Shown here one piece after another: positions 10,872 to 19,812 of a stretch of 64,000 bases of DNA; the stretch's first letter is position 1; every line of letters begins with the position of its first letter. The stretch spans positions 107,238 to 171,237 of the forward strand of contig JADNRY010000132.1 of assembly GCA_015501585.1 (NCBI GenBank), given 5' to 3'. This DNA comes from Rhodocollybia butyracea. Lineage: Eukaryota > Basidiomycota > Agaricomycetes > Agaricales > Omphalotaceae. Made by a program: the position numbers and the translations under genes. Under the pieces are notes generated by a model. It saw nothing but the letters and a program-made list of their open reading frames with translations. It was not told the DNA's origin and searched no databases.

Positions 10872-11853
10872 GATAGTACGGCCTAAGAAGGTAAAGAACA
10901 GTCCAGTTATGGGACTAGCCTTTATACTTCGCTGGATGAACATCTTTTAACCGGCTAGCCAACTGAGGACAGTTGAGATTTTAGTTAGGGGGAGGGATAA
11001 CCAGTATAGGTGAATACTTAGAGGAATGTTACGATAATTTTGCGAATTTATAGACTTATGATTGGCCACAGAGAAATTACGACGTAGGAACGACGGAATA
11101 ACTCTAAAAACATGACTAGCTGACGAATCCCAAAGAAGGGAAGATTAATACAGCATAAAAGTAGTCGGCTAGCCGTATCAGAATAGCCTAAATTTGTCAA
11201 AATCAAAAATCAGGGCATTTCCCGACTAAGCTAGCCAACTAGCTTGGCTAAGTCTGACCATCGTCGACTCAGCTAGCTCACGCACTTAGTTCAGTCTTGT
11301 GGACTGTAAGCCCCTCTCAGTTTAAAATTTTTAAATCTATCACAACTAATAAAGGCTTACACCTTGACTTAGGATAGTTTAATTTATTAATCATAAACTT
11401 ATTATGCCTAGGACAAGGCTAGCGCTTTGACTTGGGATATATCTTACTATAACTAAGCTTAAAGCTCTCAGAAAACTTAAAGTCACACAAATAAGAATAT
11501 ATACAAGGTGACCTGAAGGTCTTTTGATTGAGCAAAAGTAACTATATACATACGAGTACTTTAAGTTTGCTCTACTTAAAGTACTACTGAAAGTTTGAGA
11601 GTCTCATAAAGAGACGATGAGATACTACCCCCTCGGTTGGGGGAGACAGAATTTTAAAATCTACTCTAGAGGGATCTGTAAACCTAAAGAGAGTAAGAAA
11701 AGCCCGATTGGGCACGCGGCGAGATAAAGAAAACAAAAATTTTAAAGTCCGTAGACTATAACGCAAGATGGGGCCCGCCACCAGTGAAATGGTAGTCTTG
11801 GCAGGGATAACTGCTGCAACCTTTCACTGAGAACCCTCCGCCCCATCCGGTAC
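10872..11853. other. Intergenic region between antisense genes A and B
   Basis: It holds the probable promoter of gene A and the 3' region of gene B. TTTAGTTAGGGGGAG (10980-10994) recurs exactly at 15036-15050 upstream of gene B. A perfect 12-bp hairpin with a 7-nt loop (AGTACTTTAAGT / ACTTAAAGTACT, 11555-11585) lies about 270 nt past the gene B stop. GCTAGC occurs at about 10953, 11168, 11229, 11271 and 11418. No coding sequence is supported. Confidence 0.6.
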
Positions 11854-14598
11854 TCAATCCGCGGCGCCAGGAGCTACGGAGTCAACAACCATCGCTGAGG
11901 ACTCCACGGGAGCTGCTACAGTGCTAGCAGAGGGAGTCTCGGAAGGGGGAACCGGAGTCACCGAGCAAGCCTTGTCAACAACTGATGCATAGGTGATACT
12001 CTCGAGGAACGTCCGGAACTCCTCCTCAGTGTCCCAAGCAATAGGCAACTGCCAACCCAACAAGCTACACAAAAAGGAAAACTCTGGAAGAGTAATCCTT
12101 TTATCAGGCTGAAGAGGCACCATAGACTCGAGGAAGACCAAAGGGTCGGAACACACTTGACCGAGTTCGACGGACTCCACGGCGAAAGCTTCGTTGAGAT
12201 GGTCCAAGGTCTTGAAGGTCTCGTTGAGAATGACCATGGACTGGTCGTAAGCAACATGAAGGCCAGACATGACCCGCAGTTGACATTGGAGGTCTATAAA
12301 ATCATTGTAAATAACTTTAAAAAGAGGTTAAAATAAAAAAAAGACTTACTATCAGGAGCAGTCTTCCCAGCTTCATAGATGCGATTCAAGTGCCTGAGTA
12401 GCTCGGGTAACTCCATAGAGTCGGGACAGGACTGGTGCCCGGTACCACAATGCTTGCAGCGTGCACCGAACTTGAGCTTACCCAACGGAGTCTTCGCGTA
12501 CTCACACAAGTCGGGAATGTCCCGGATATTACAAACCAAACATTCGATCTCTTGAGGACAATCGCCCAGCTTAAGAGATCATTAATATTGAAGGAGACAG
12601 AAGACGAAAGAAGGAGACTTACCGGTTGCATTCCCCGGTTGATACCCATCATATCGGACATTGTGTACACCGTATCACCTTGTTGAAGGAGTATAGTCTG
12701 GCCAAGCTTCTGCATTGAGGGGTCTGGGGCCCAGCTTGGGCCGTCCTTGAACACGACGTTTGCCTCCTAAAATAAACATTAGAATAAGAATAGTAGGAAG
12801 AAACTACAAAAACATACCTGCTTCAAGTTCTTGTGATTCTGCCGCGTAGGAAGGGCATCGCAAATCGAGGGAACACCAGTAAAACCAGGAGCTCGCTCAA
12901 AGCTGATGATAACCTTGCGGTAGTGGTCAGGATCCACGCGCTCCCCGTCGTTGGCCTCATCTATTTGGTTGAAATCAACCAGCTCGCGGAACATACGGTC
13001 CAACAGAGCGTGGTTGGGAACGTCATGCTGAGAAATGAGAACAACCTCGCGGTCGGGATTGACTAACAAACGGGGGTATTGCGAAAGCCCCATATGCTTA
13101 GTCAAGGATCTGCTAGCTTGACCCGAGGACTTAGAAGTACTGGCTGGCTTAGCAGCGACGGTTGGGACTTCAATGGTTAACTCATCCTCCTCAGACTCGG
13201 GAGGAGTGAACTATAGAATTGTAAACTTAATTAGGAAGAAGAACATGATGAGCTAGCCACGTACCAAGTCTTCTGCATCACCGACAGGGACTCTACCTTC
13301 CAACTTAACGGTAATCTTAGGTTTGGGGCGCGGTACTGGGAGCAACAACGAAGACTTGGGCTTCTTGGACGGAGCAGACTTCTTCGAGCTCTTGGCGGCC
13401 TTCTGTGCCCGAGAACGGCGAGTTCGTCGTGAGGGAACGAAAGGACGGTCCTTCATATCCTAAAATATGTATATTAGCTTAAATCCTAAAGAAAAGTGGA
13501 GGAAAAAGGAATGTACCTGCGAACAAAGACATTTACTCGGAGGCTCTTCCTCGAGCTCGTCCTCGTCACTTCCCTCCTCCTTGTCCAGCTCATGTGTGGA
13601 AGGAGCTTTCTCCAGCACAAGCGCGGAAGAAAGCAAGCGCTTTCGAGGAATCACCACCTGCGGGACCACAGAAGGGACTGATGACACTGAGGATTTGACC
13701 TTGCCAGAAGAAGAAGGAACCGCCAATAAGGCGTCCATCTCATCCTGGAATGACGGAACCGCAGGAGTCAGCAGAGCACTTTGCTGATCAACAAACTTGT
13801 CTTCCTCCTGAGCGGCGGCTAAAGCCTCAGCGCGGGCCACGAGCCAGGCCGACTCACGGCAAGCAGTATCGAAAGGAATAGTGAGACAGAAATTAGGCAT
13901 AATACGATGTTGTTTGGCAGCGGTCTGAAGACCCAGTCAGCGAGATGTCTTAAAATTATAAGACAAGAAATATGTACCAAGATTTTGTCTACGTCATCCT
14001 CTGGAAGAAACCAGGGAGGAGTAGCAGCCTTGGGAGAAATGGTGGAAGAAGCGCGTTGACAAAAAGCAACCAGACACTCGACAACCAAGGATCCGGTTTG
14101 TCGACGAATGTATTGTTGGCTAAGGAACCCCTGTGAGTCAAAGCCTCGGAATCAGAAAATGCGTGAAATATATCATAGAAATTTAAAGAAACGCACCAGG
14201 AGGATTTTCAACAAGGATAGGCCCAACCTTATAAGTGACGAGAAATCTTGCGTTTGGAATTTTGAATGGTCATCTTGACCTTTGGCTAAGACGGCGCCCA
14301 AACTCGACTGAACGACGCGAGTGGCAGTCCAGATCATACGCGCGGATACGCCGGGATGAATAGTCAGGGAGGAGTTGAGTGCACCAAAGCGATATATAAA
14401 GAAGAACGAGTCCTCCTGTGAAACACCAGGGTTTTCGAACTTAGCCTTGAGTGGCTCAACGAGCTCGAAAAATGATGGTTTGCTTGACGGAAAGTCGCCG
14501 AGCTCCTTCAGGGACGTCTCCAAGCTGGTAATATGGCTATATTTGTTAAGGAGCGACTTGTCGTAGAGCGAAGGATGAGAAGACCGAGTTGAGTCCAT
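11854..14598 (-). CDS. Antisense gene B: large Cys-rich protein of unknown function (8 exons, 784 aa)
   Basis: Start ATG 14598 (MDSTRSSHP; an in-frame ATG at 14628 is an alternative). Exons are 14598-14197, 14130-13978, 13924-13517, 13459-13265, 13210-12818, 12766-12623, 12569-12350 and 12293-11854, totalling 2355 nt and 785 codons with no internal stop. Six of seven introns are phase 0. The protein has a helical N-terminal domain, a Ser-rich acidic middle, a Lys/Arg-rich patch (RRTRRSRAQKAAKSSKKSA), then a cysteine cluster ECLVCNIRDIPDLC followed by CKHCGTGHQSC (a CX2CX6C half-cluster like fungal Zn2Cys6), and an acidic-hydrophobic C-terminus. Nuclear or nucleic-acid binding is inferred from the basic patch and cysteines. 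It reads cleanly although the gag-pol beside it is broken. Confidence 0.65.
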
Positions 14599-16964
14599 GG
14601 CAGGGGGAAAGAAAGAGAATGAAGGCAAGTTGAAATTTTCAACACACCTTATAAATCACCCTCGAGGCGGTGACCATCGTAAAGCTTGGTTGCGATAGAA
14701 CATTTGTAATTCTATCACATAGGTGAAAAGAGGAATCACAAAGTACAAGTTGAGAAGCTTTAATCACTATAATACGTTATGTTATTTAAATCAAGATCTC
14801 ACGGTTTGATCTGATTCGGGAGTGTAAGCGCTCGGCGGAAATAACCGAGAGCTCACTAAAAGTTAGACGCTGGGAACTACTGAGTGACTTAAGCGCCGAA
14901 TAACGGCAAAGTTGGACTTAGAAAAGTTTCGGATGCCCGCAGTGGGCTAGCTTATTCAAAGTACCAATTGCCACAATAAAAGGGATTGCTAGCCAGTCAA
15001 GCCCAACTAGCCGAATGACCGGGGACGGTCAGATCTTTAGTTAGGGGGAGATAATACGCAATTTTCGCGCCTAGGCGTGTATTTGTACTTTTTGACTAAC
15101 TGTACAACATATACAATGCAATAAGAGAACTATACGGAGCCCAAGTGTGATAGTTGTAGCAGAAGCTTAGTATCTTAACAATAATACTTAGCTAGCCGTT
15201 ACGATACGCCTACAAGCGTAGTCGGAAGCCAAGCTAGCGGGGATACTTGAGGTGCCCAGAAACGTTAACACTAGGCTAGTCGACCTAGTTCTACTCAGGA
15301 GTTACCATGCTCACAAAAGGGACGTCTCAAAGTGGGATAAGAGCTAGCGGACGCACCACCCGGGGATATATTCTAAGAGGGAAGGCAAACCTCGTACTTT
15401 GAATCGGCTAGCTTACCAGAATACTGTAGATCTGACAATCCGCAAGGGAATCAAGATAATCCAAGTTCATGGACCGGAACAAAGCAGGGATACCATCCGA
15501 TGTAGTCGACTAGCAAATTTGACTGAGACTCGGTACCGTGTCGCTAAAGATACGCCGAATATTATAAATCACATGCCAAGACTAGCACAGACCGTAGAGG
15601 AGATATACCGGTACACAGAAGTGCACCACCTCCCAAGAGATTATAGAACGTCAGCCGAAGGTACTCTACGAGGAAATACACTTATAGATACTAGGCTAGC
15701 CGACTCAACTTACATGATATTAGTGTCGTTAGAAAGCTAGCGCACAGGGCTAACTGTTCCGAATGCTTCCCCTTGATGGAGAAGCACTAAGAGCTAGCCG
15801 ACTACATTTTAACATCCTGAGTAAGACAGAGGAAAGCAAGTACGCAAGGTACAAGCACCGCTGCCTGAAAGATGAACCTGCGGACTGCGGGGCGGATTAC
15901 CATCTAGGACCAAAGGACTTTAACCATTTTAATATATACAAGTTACTACCTGATTTGGACATGCGTAGTAGTTTGGACAGTTTTACCATATCCTATATAC
16001 CCTTTATGGCGACGAGTTTCCTTTCCTAGCCAACTCTCTGTCTCTCTCTCTGTTTCTCTCTCATAGTTTGTGTGTTTCGTATCTTTTCGTATTAAACTCA
16101 TTTCTCTCTATATATAAGCTTAGGGTATTTACCTAGAAATACAAGTTACCCGCCACCTCCTACATACGAGATTGGTAGTGTTACTTCAATTTTAGAAGTT
16201 ATTTGCCCCGCGTTATAAGTTAGGGAGTGCAGGCGCCGCCGACTCAGTGACAGCTAGCCACTTTAATAAGGACAAGTGCTTCGACGATATTCATTGTGCC
16301 CACTTTAGTTTTGGTTAGAACTTTAGTGTGTATCCATAACCAGTTTAAATCTAGTTGCTTCCTTAGAGGGGACGGTTTCTAGTAAGGGATTATTTGTCTC
16401 CAGAGTGAGGGTTACTTAGCTAGCTGAAAAGTTAGTGTGGTACGAGTTCCTGGTAATTTGGTATTACCTTCAGTTTAGTAGCCTAGCCCAGTGTTTGGTT
16501 AGGGACTTTACGGCAATTCGCTAGCTGGTGCCAGAGTTTGCCCAGGAGTGTTTCAAAGCTTTGTTGTTTGACGACTAGCCAGAGCCAGAGTTTGCTTGGG
16601 AGTATTCATACTTCGTTTGTTCACATCCCCACTACGCACACACCTTGTTCACCAACCAACTTAGAGAGCTAGCTCTGTCAGCAGAGCTTATTTGATATAG
16701 TCACCACGCTAGCCCTATACTCCGTACTAGAGTTTGTGTTAGCTAGCGCAGTCCGATCTTATTGTTATCCCGGAGGAATCTCTGACAACTCAACCTCGCA
16801 CCTAAATTTGATAGTCTGTCTTAGTGCGGTATTGTTCAGTAGCTGTTACAGTTGTTTTGTAACACATTTCAAAGACCAGTACATACTAGACCAATTATCG
16901 GCGAAGGAAGGGGAAAGTCCGGCCACAGTCCTTCCGCAACGGGGAGTGAGAACAATAGCAGAAC
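14599..16964. other. 3' untranslated internal region of the Ty3 element
   Basis: This 2.4 kb region runs from the gene B start to the 3' LTR. It is the densest zone of GCTAGC (about 15 copies). It holds TTTAGTTAGGGGGAG (15036-15050), a small hairpin GATAGAA/TTCTATC (about 14693-14717), a CT-rich microsatellite (about 16036-16063) and a purine-rich tract (GGGGAGTGAGAA, 16941-16952) that may be the polypurine primer for the LTR starting 12 nt later. Two short + frames are listed separately. Confidence 0.5.
15399..16029 (+). other. Two weak adjacent open frames, doubtful
   Basis: Frames of 113 and 88 codons (15399-15740 and 15763-16029) lie in different phases separated by 22 bp. The upstream frame lacks a strong ATG context, composition is unremarkable and no domain is recognisable. 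Both contain the repeated GCTAGC motif, whose reading (LA, AS) inflates protein-like appearance. They could be remnants of one frame joined by an indel, but chance is about as likely. Confidence 0.15.
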
Positions 16965-17157
16965 TGTTATGACCCGGATCTAAATCCTATACACCCAATC
17001 TTTTTTCTTCTGTAACCAACTATGAACACTATCATTAATACTTCTACTTAACATTTTACATTCATTAGTTATTCAACACCATTTGGGTTAATGCTGCACA
17101 CATTCTTCCAGAACACCAGAATGATCTTTAACAGTCACTGCACAGTCTGCACAGTCA

Positions 17158-17428
17158 TGACATCATTCTAGCTCCACAACTATGATGTCATCTTGCTACT
17201 CCACAATCATGATGTCATTCCATTGCTCCGCAGTTATGATATCACATCACTGCTCCACAGCTATGACATCATTGCATAGCCTCTTTACATCAATGACTCA
17301 ATATCAGTCATTGCACAGCCAGATATCTGAGTCAACTACGGTTCCGCATACATGACTCAATATTAGTCATTGCACAGCATTACATAGTCAGACTGACTCA
17401 TCCGCAGTATTTCCGCAGTTATGACTCA
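17158..17428 (+). promoter_or_regulatory. Array of ten bZIP-like sites in U3
   Basis: Five CRE-like octamers (TGACATCA 17158, TGATGTCA 17183, TGATGTCA 17210, TGATATCA 17237, TGACATCA 17264) are spaced 25-27 bp apart in a tandem repeat with CTCCACA-type flanks. Five AP-1/Gcn4-type heptamers follow (TGACTCA 17294, TGAGTCA 17328, TGACTCA 17353, 17394, 17422). The array ends about 50 bp before the TATA box. The CRE-like copies look like TGACGTCA after CpG deamination. This suggests activation by Gcn4/cross-pathway or stress bZIP factors. Confidence 0.65.
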
Positions 17429-17473
17429 AATCTAGTCATTCCGCAGCATTTCCTAACTAGTACACATTGCACA

Positions 17474-17486
17474 GTATATAAGTAGT
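17474..17486 (+). promoter_or_regulatory. TATA box of the + strand LTR
   Basis: GTATATAAGTAGT lies between the bZIP-like array and the hairpin array. The same 13 bases occur on the minus strand at 18783-18771 in the neighbouring LTR-like sequence. Transcription would start about 30 bp downstream, which places the hairpin array in R/U5 of the RNA. Confidence 0.65.
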
Positions 17487-17582
17487 CTAGATTTACCAAT
17501 GTACGTTAGACGTATTATTTTTCTTAAATCCAAACCCCCACTTGTTTGCTGTTATCACTTGTGTGAATCACCAGACCAACTC

Positions 17583-17984
17583 ATTGTATCTTGTTGAGCT
17601 ATCTCCAAGCTACAATACACATTTATACATCTTGTTGAGCTAACTCCGAGTTGTATCCACTAACATTCACCTGTTGAGCTATCTCCTAGTGAATACTTCT
17701 TTAATTGCCACTTGTTGAGCTATCTCCGAGTTGCAACTTCCTATTACTTGTTGAGCTATCTCCAAGTATTAGACATTACACTCACTATTACTTGTTGAGC
17801 TATCTCCGAGTATTAGACATCACACTCACTACTACTTGTTGAGCTATCTCCAAGTATTAGACACCACACTCACTACTACTTGTCGAGCCAACTCCAAGTA
17901 TTAGTTCTGATTCATATTACTGCTTGTCGAGCCATCTCCGAGGGTAATCTTATTATTATTTGTCGAGCTATCTCCAAATAATAA
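17583..17984 (+). repeat. Ten hairpins with constant cap and varying stems
   Basis: Each unit has a cap TTGAGCTATCTC (variants TCGAGCCAACTC, TCGAGCCATCTC, TTGAGCTAACTC) flanked by arms that differ between units but pair with each other. Unit 1 is ATTGTATCTTG/CAAGCTACAAT (10 of 11). Unit 4 is TTGCCACTTG/CGAGTTGCAA (8 plus one G-T wobble). Unit 10 is TTATTATTTG/CAAATAATAA (10 of 10). Inside the cap GAG and CTC can also pair. Spacing is about 34-48 bp. The array lies in the presumed R/U5 leader. Confidence 0.8.
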
Positions 17985-18015
17985 CTTCTGTGAGTTTTGT
18001 ATTACAAACTAGTTA

Positions 18016-18447
18016 CTAACTGTACTTGAGCCTAGTTGTTTGAGTATATATTTTTTGCCTAGCGGTTTCAACGATAGGAAAGGCTTGCTCTATAATCTCA
18101 TTAATTTCTCTTATCATTTTTACTGCCGAGTTACGTACTGTGAAGGTTTGGATGAGACTATTGATCGAGTCATAACAAGAACCACCTGCACTGGGATATT
18201 CTTTGACTTTGTATTCCCTGACATCAATACTACCTAGCGCTGCCTCAGTAGAGACAGCCGTATTTGGAACAGAATCTGCGGGACCGAAACCACCCAAACC
18301 ACGTTGGCAAGGATTTCCGGCCGTAGAGACGGAATCGTTGTATGGCACAAACGATTGTGCGTTGGCCACAAAGGGATTAGGTGTCTCGGTCGGTAGGATC
18401 TGAGTCTGTGAAATGTTCCTAGTTCTAGGGGGTTTTTGTGGAGGCAT
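18016..18447 (-). pseudogene. Gag-like N-terminal fragment of a second, minus-strand retroelement
   Basis: ATG 18447 opens 143 codons (MPPQKPPRTRNISQTQ...) ending nine bases past the + strand LTR. The basic, Thr/Ser/Pro-rich N-terminus followed by a helical stretch (MIREINEIIEQAFPIVETA) resembles Gag N-termini of fungal Ty3 elements, but there is no knuckle or other diagnostic motif. Upstream lies an LTR-like sequence in the same orientation. The abrupt end at the neighbouring LTR suggests the Ty3 element inserted into this gag. An unrelated host exon is possible. Confidence 0.4.
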
Positions 18448-18504
18448 TTTGTTAGAAACGGCGTTAACAAGTACAAGTTTAAATATACTGTTAAGATCGT
18501 GCAA

Positions 18505-19111
18505 GACCGGCGGTTCCGGAACGGAACCGAGAGAGGAATGGACTTTGACAAAGAAGTCGTTGGACCGGAGCGGAAGCTGGAGGTAGAGTGGGTCGTGCGG
18601 TTTAGCTATTAACTAGACCCTCGTCACGCCATGTAGTCCTGAGAGAAGACTGACAGAGTTACGGCCGAAGAGTAACAAGAAGAGAGAAGGGACTAAGCGG
18701 AACTTAGTCGGAACAGAAGGTCTGGTTTATGCAAGTTGATATTTAAACTGAGGTTACTGTACAAAGTTGTACTACTTATATACTAGGAGTCCGGGACTTC
18801 CGGATCGGTAAAAGACAATAGTCGGAAACGAGTACGGAAGACCGAAGTAAGTCATAGACTCATAAGACAATAATACTCAATAGTTCGGGAAGGGAATAGA
18901 GTCGAAAGATAATAAGAACCAATAGGAATGTAATCCGGATGAGTCCGTAGACGTTCCATCAACGGACGAAGATAAGATATAAGACAAAGATAAGTAAAGA
19001 TAGATAAGATGACGGAAACGTACGGAACGGAATCGGAATGATGCCGGAATGATTGCCATAGGATTCCGGTCGTGATCCGGTCGTAGCCGGAACGGCATGA
19101 TCGTAACAACA
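18505..19111 (-). repeat. LTR-like sequence of a second element (minus orientation)
   Basis: Read on the minus strand, the sequence starts TGTTGTTACGATC at 19111, contains many short CCGGA/TTCCG phrases, a TATA box GTATATAAGTAGT (18783-18771) and a hairpin GACTAAG/CTTAGTC (18691-18709), and leads into the gag-like frame at 18447. The layout LTR-TATA-R/U5-gag is what an element start would look like. The downstream end of the LTR and a primer-binding site could not be fixed. Confidence 0.45.
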
Positions 19112-19812
19112 ACCTATTGAGCTCTAGTAACATCTATAGATGAATGCTTTCTGGATCACACTACTGCAGCTCAAACCAGACTTCCCAGTTTGATTAGAGT
19201 CTCTCAAGGTATAACTTCAGATTTACATCCCATAGCTAACCTCTTCATACTAGTAAGCATTTTACCACCTTGATATTGAGGAACACACCTAGTTCCTCAT
19301 ATTTACAGGATATATTTCTCATTTTTGTGCAATTGTCAGTTCTTTGGTAAATATGATAGCATAATGATGCCATAAAAATGCTATATAATCTCAACAGATG
19401 CTCCTATAGTGTATCCCTTCCCTCAAATTCTTTTGGAATTTTTATCAATTTTTCTGACATTTTTTCCAATTTCTTTGATTTGGAAAGGCATTTACAGAAG
19501 CTTTCCCACGCGCATGTGAAAAAACATGATCATATCACAATCTTCATAGATTGCCCACTTTGCGCTACTTTGCGGGACAATTCAACGCGAGTACCCCTGG
19601 ACTTACTCAGTATTAAAAAAGGCCTAAAAATTAATGGCACAAGAAGTTCGGCACCTTCTTGTATTACTATCTAATCTTGATATCCCATATATGGTTTGTG
19701 AGAATGCTTATGTAGTGAGTTAGTCCCCTCGGTTTTTTGCCTTTTTGACCCTTGCTTCCGGATTCAATAAGTAACATACATAGATGAGCCACAGCTTCCG
19801 CGAGCAAAATGT
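19112..19812. other. Intergenic, nothing supported
   Basis: AT-rich sequence between the retroelement debris and the 3' end of the DUF6534-like gene. A 98-codon open frame at 19378-19674 has no recognisable features and is probably chance. Confidence 0.5.

Larger units (their letters stand above)
1701..18006 (+). mobile_element. Giant 5'-truncated Ty3/gypsy LTR retrotransposon with antisense gene cargo
   Basis: The order is gag (CCHC knuckle), aspartic-protease-like domain, reverse transcriptase, RNase H, integrase on the + strand (1723-8686), then 8.3 kb carrying two minus-strand spliced genes, then an LTR (16965-18006). Integrase downstream of RT/RNase H is the Ty3/Metaviridae order. No 5' LTR is present in the window, so the copy is truncated near 1700 at the palindrome. 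Fungal Ty3 elements are usually 5-8 kb, so this one is very large. The hexamer GCTAGC is dispersed through the whole internal region (first 2286, last about 16741) and is missing from the LTR. The left boundary is an estimate. Confidence 0.85.
16965..18006 (+). repeat. 3' LTR of the Ty3 element (1042 bp)
   Basis: The LTR begins TGTTATGACCCGG, close to the TGTTACGACCC start common to agaricomycete Ty3 LTRs, and ends GTATTACA, giving the TGT...ACA terminal pair. A U3 with repeated bZIP-like sites is followed by TATATAAG (17475-17482) and an R/U5 with ten hairpins. GCTAGC is absent. No second copy exists in the window, so the ends rest on motif and layout. The target duplication cannot be tested. 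Confidence 0.8.

Noticed and set aside
13467..13787. 106-codon + strand frame inside antisense gene B
   Set aside because: It is the shadow of the acidic/Ser-rich exon of gene B; no splice or domain support.
15399..16029. A third + strand gene of the Ty3 element
   Set aside because: Two short frames in different phases, no domain, and amino-acid content biased by the GCTAGC repeats; listed only as doubtful.
2286..16746. GCTAGC density as cloning artefact (NheI sites)
   Set aside because: Sites are scattered without vector sequence, occur inside ordinary codons and introns, and many have one-base variants, which fits natural evolution better than engineering.
17583..17984. CRISPR-like array of regularly spaced repeats
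   Set aside because: The repeated word is short (12 nt), flanking arms pair with each other, spacing varies from about 34 to 48 bp, and the array sits between a TATA box and the end of an LTR in a fungal genome.
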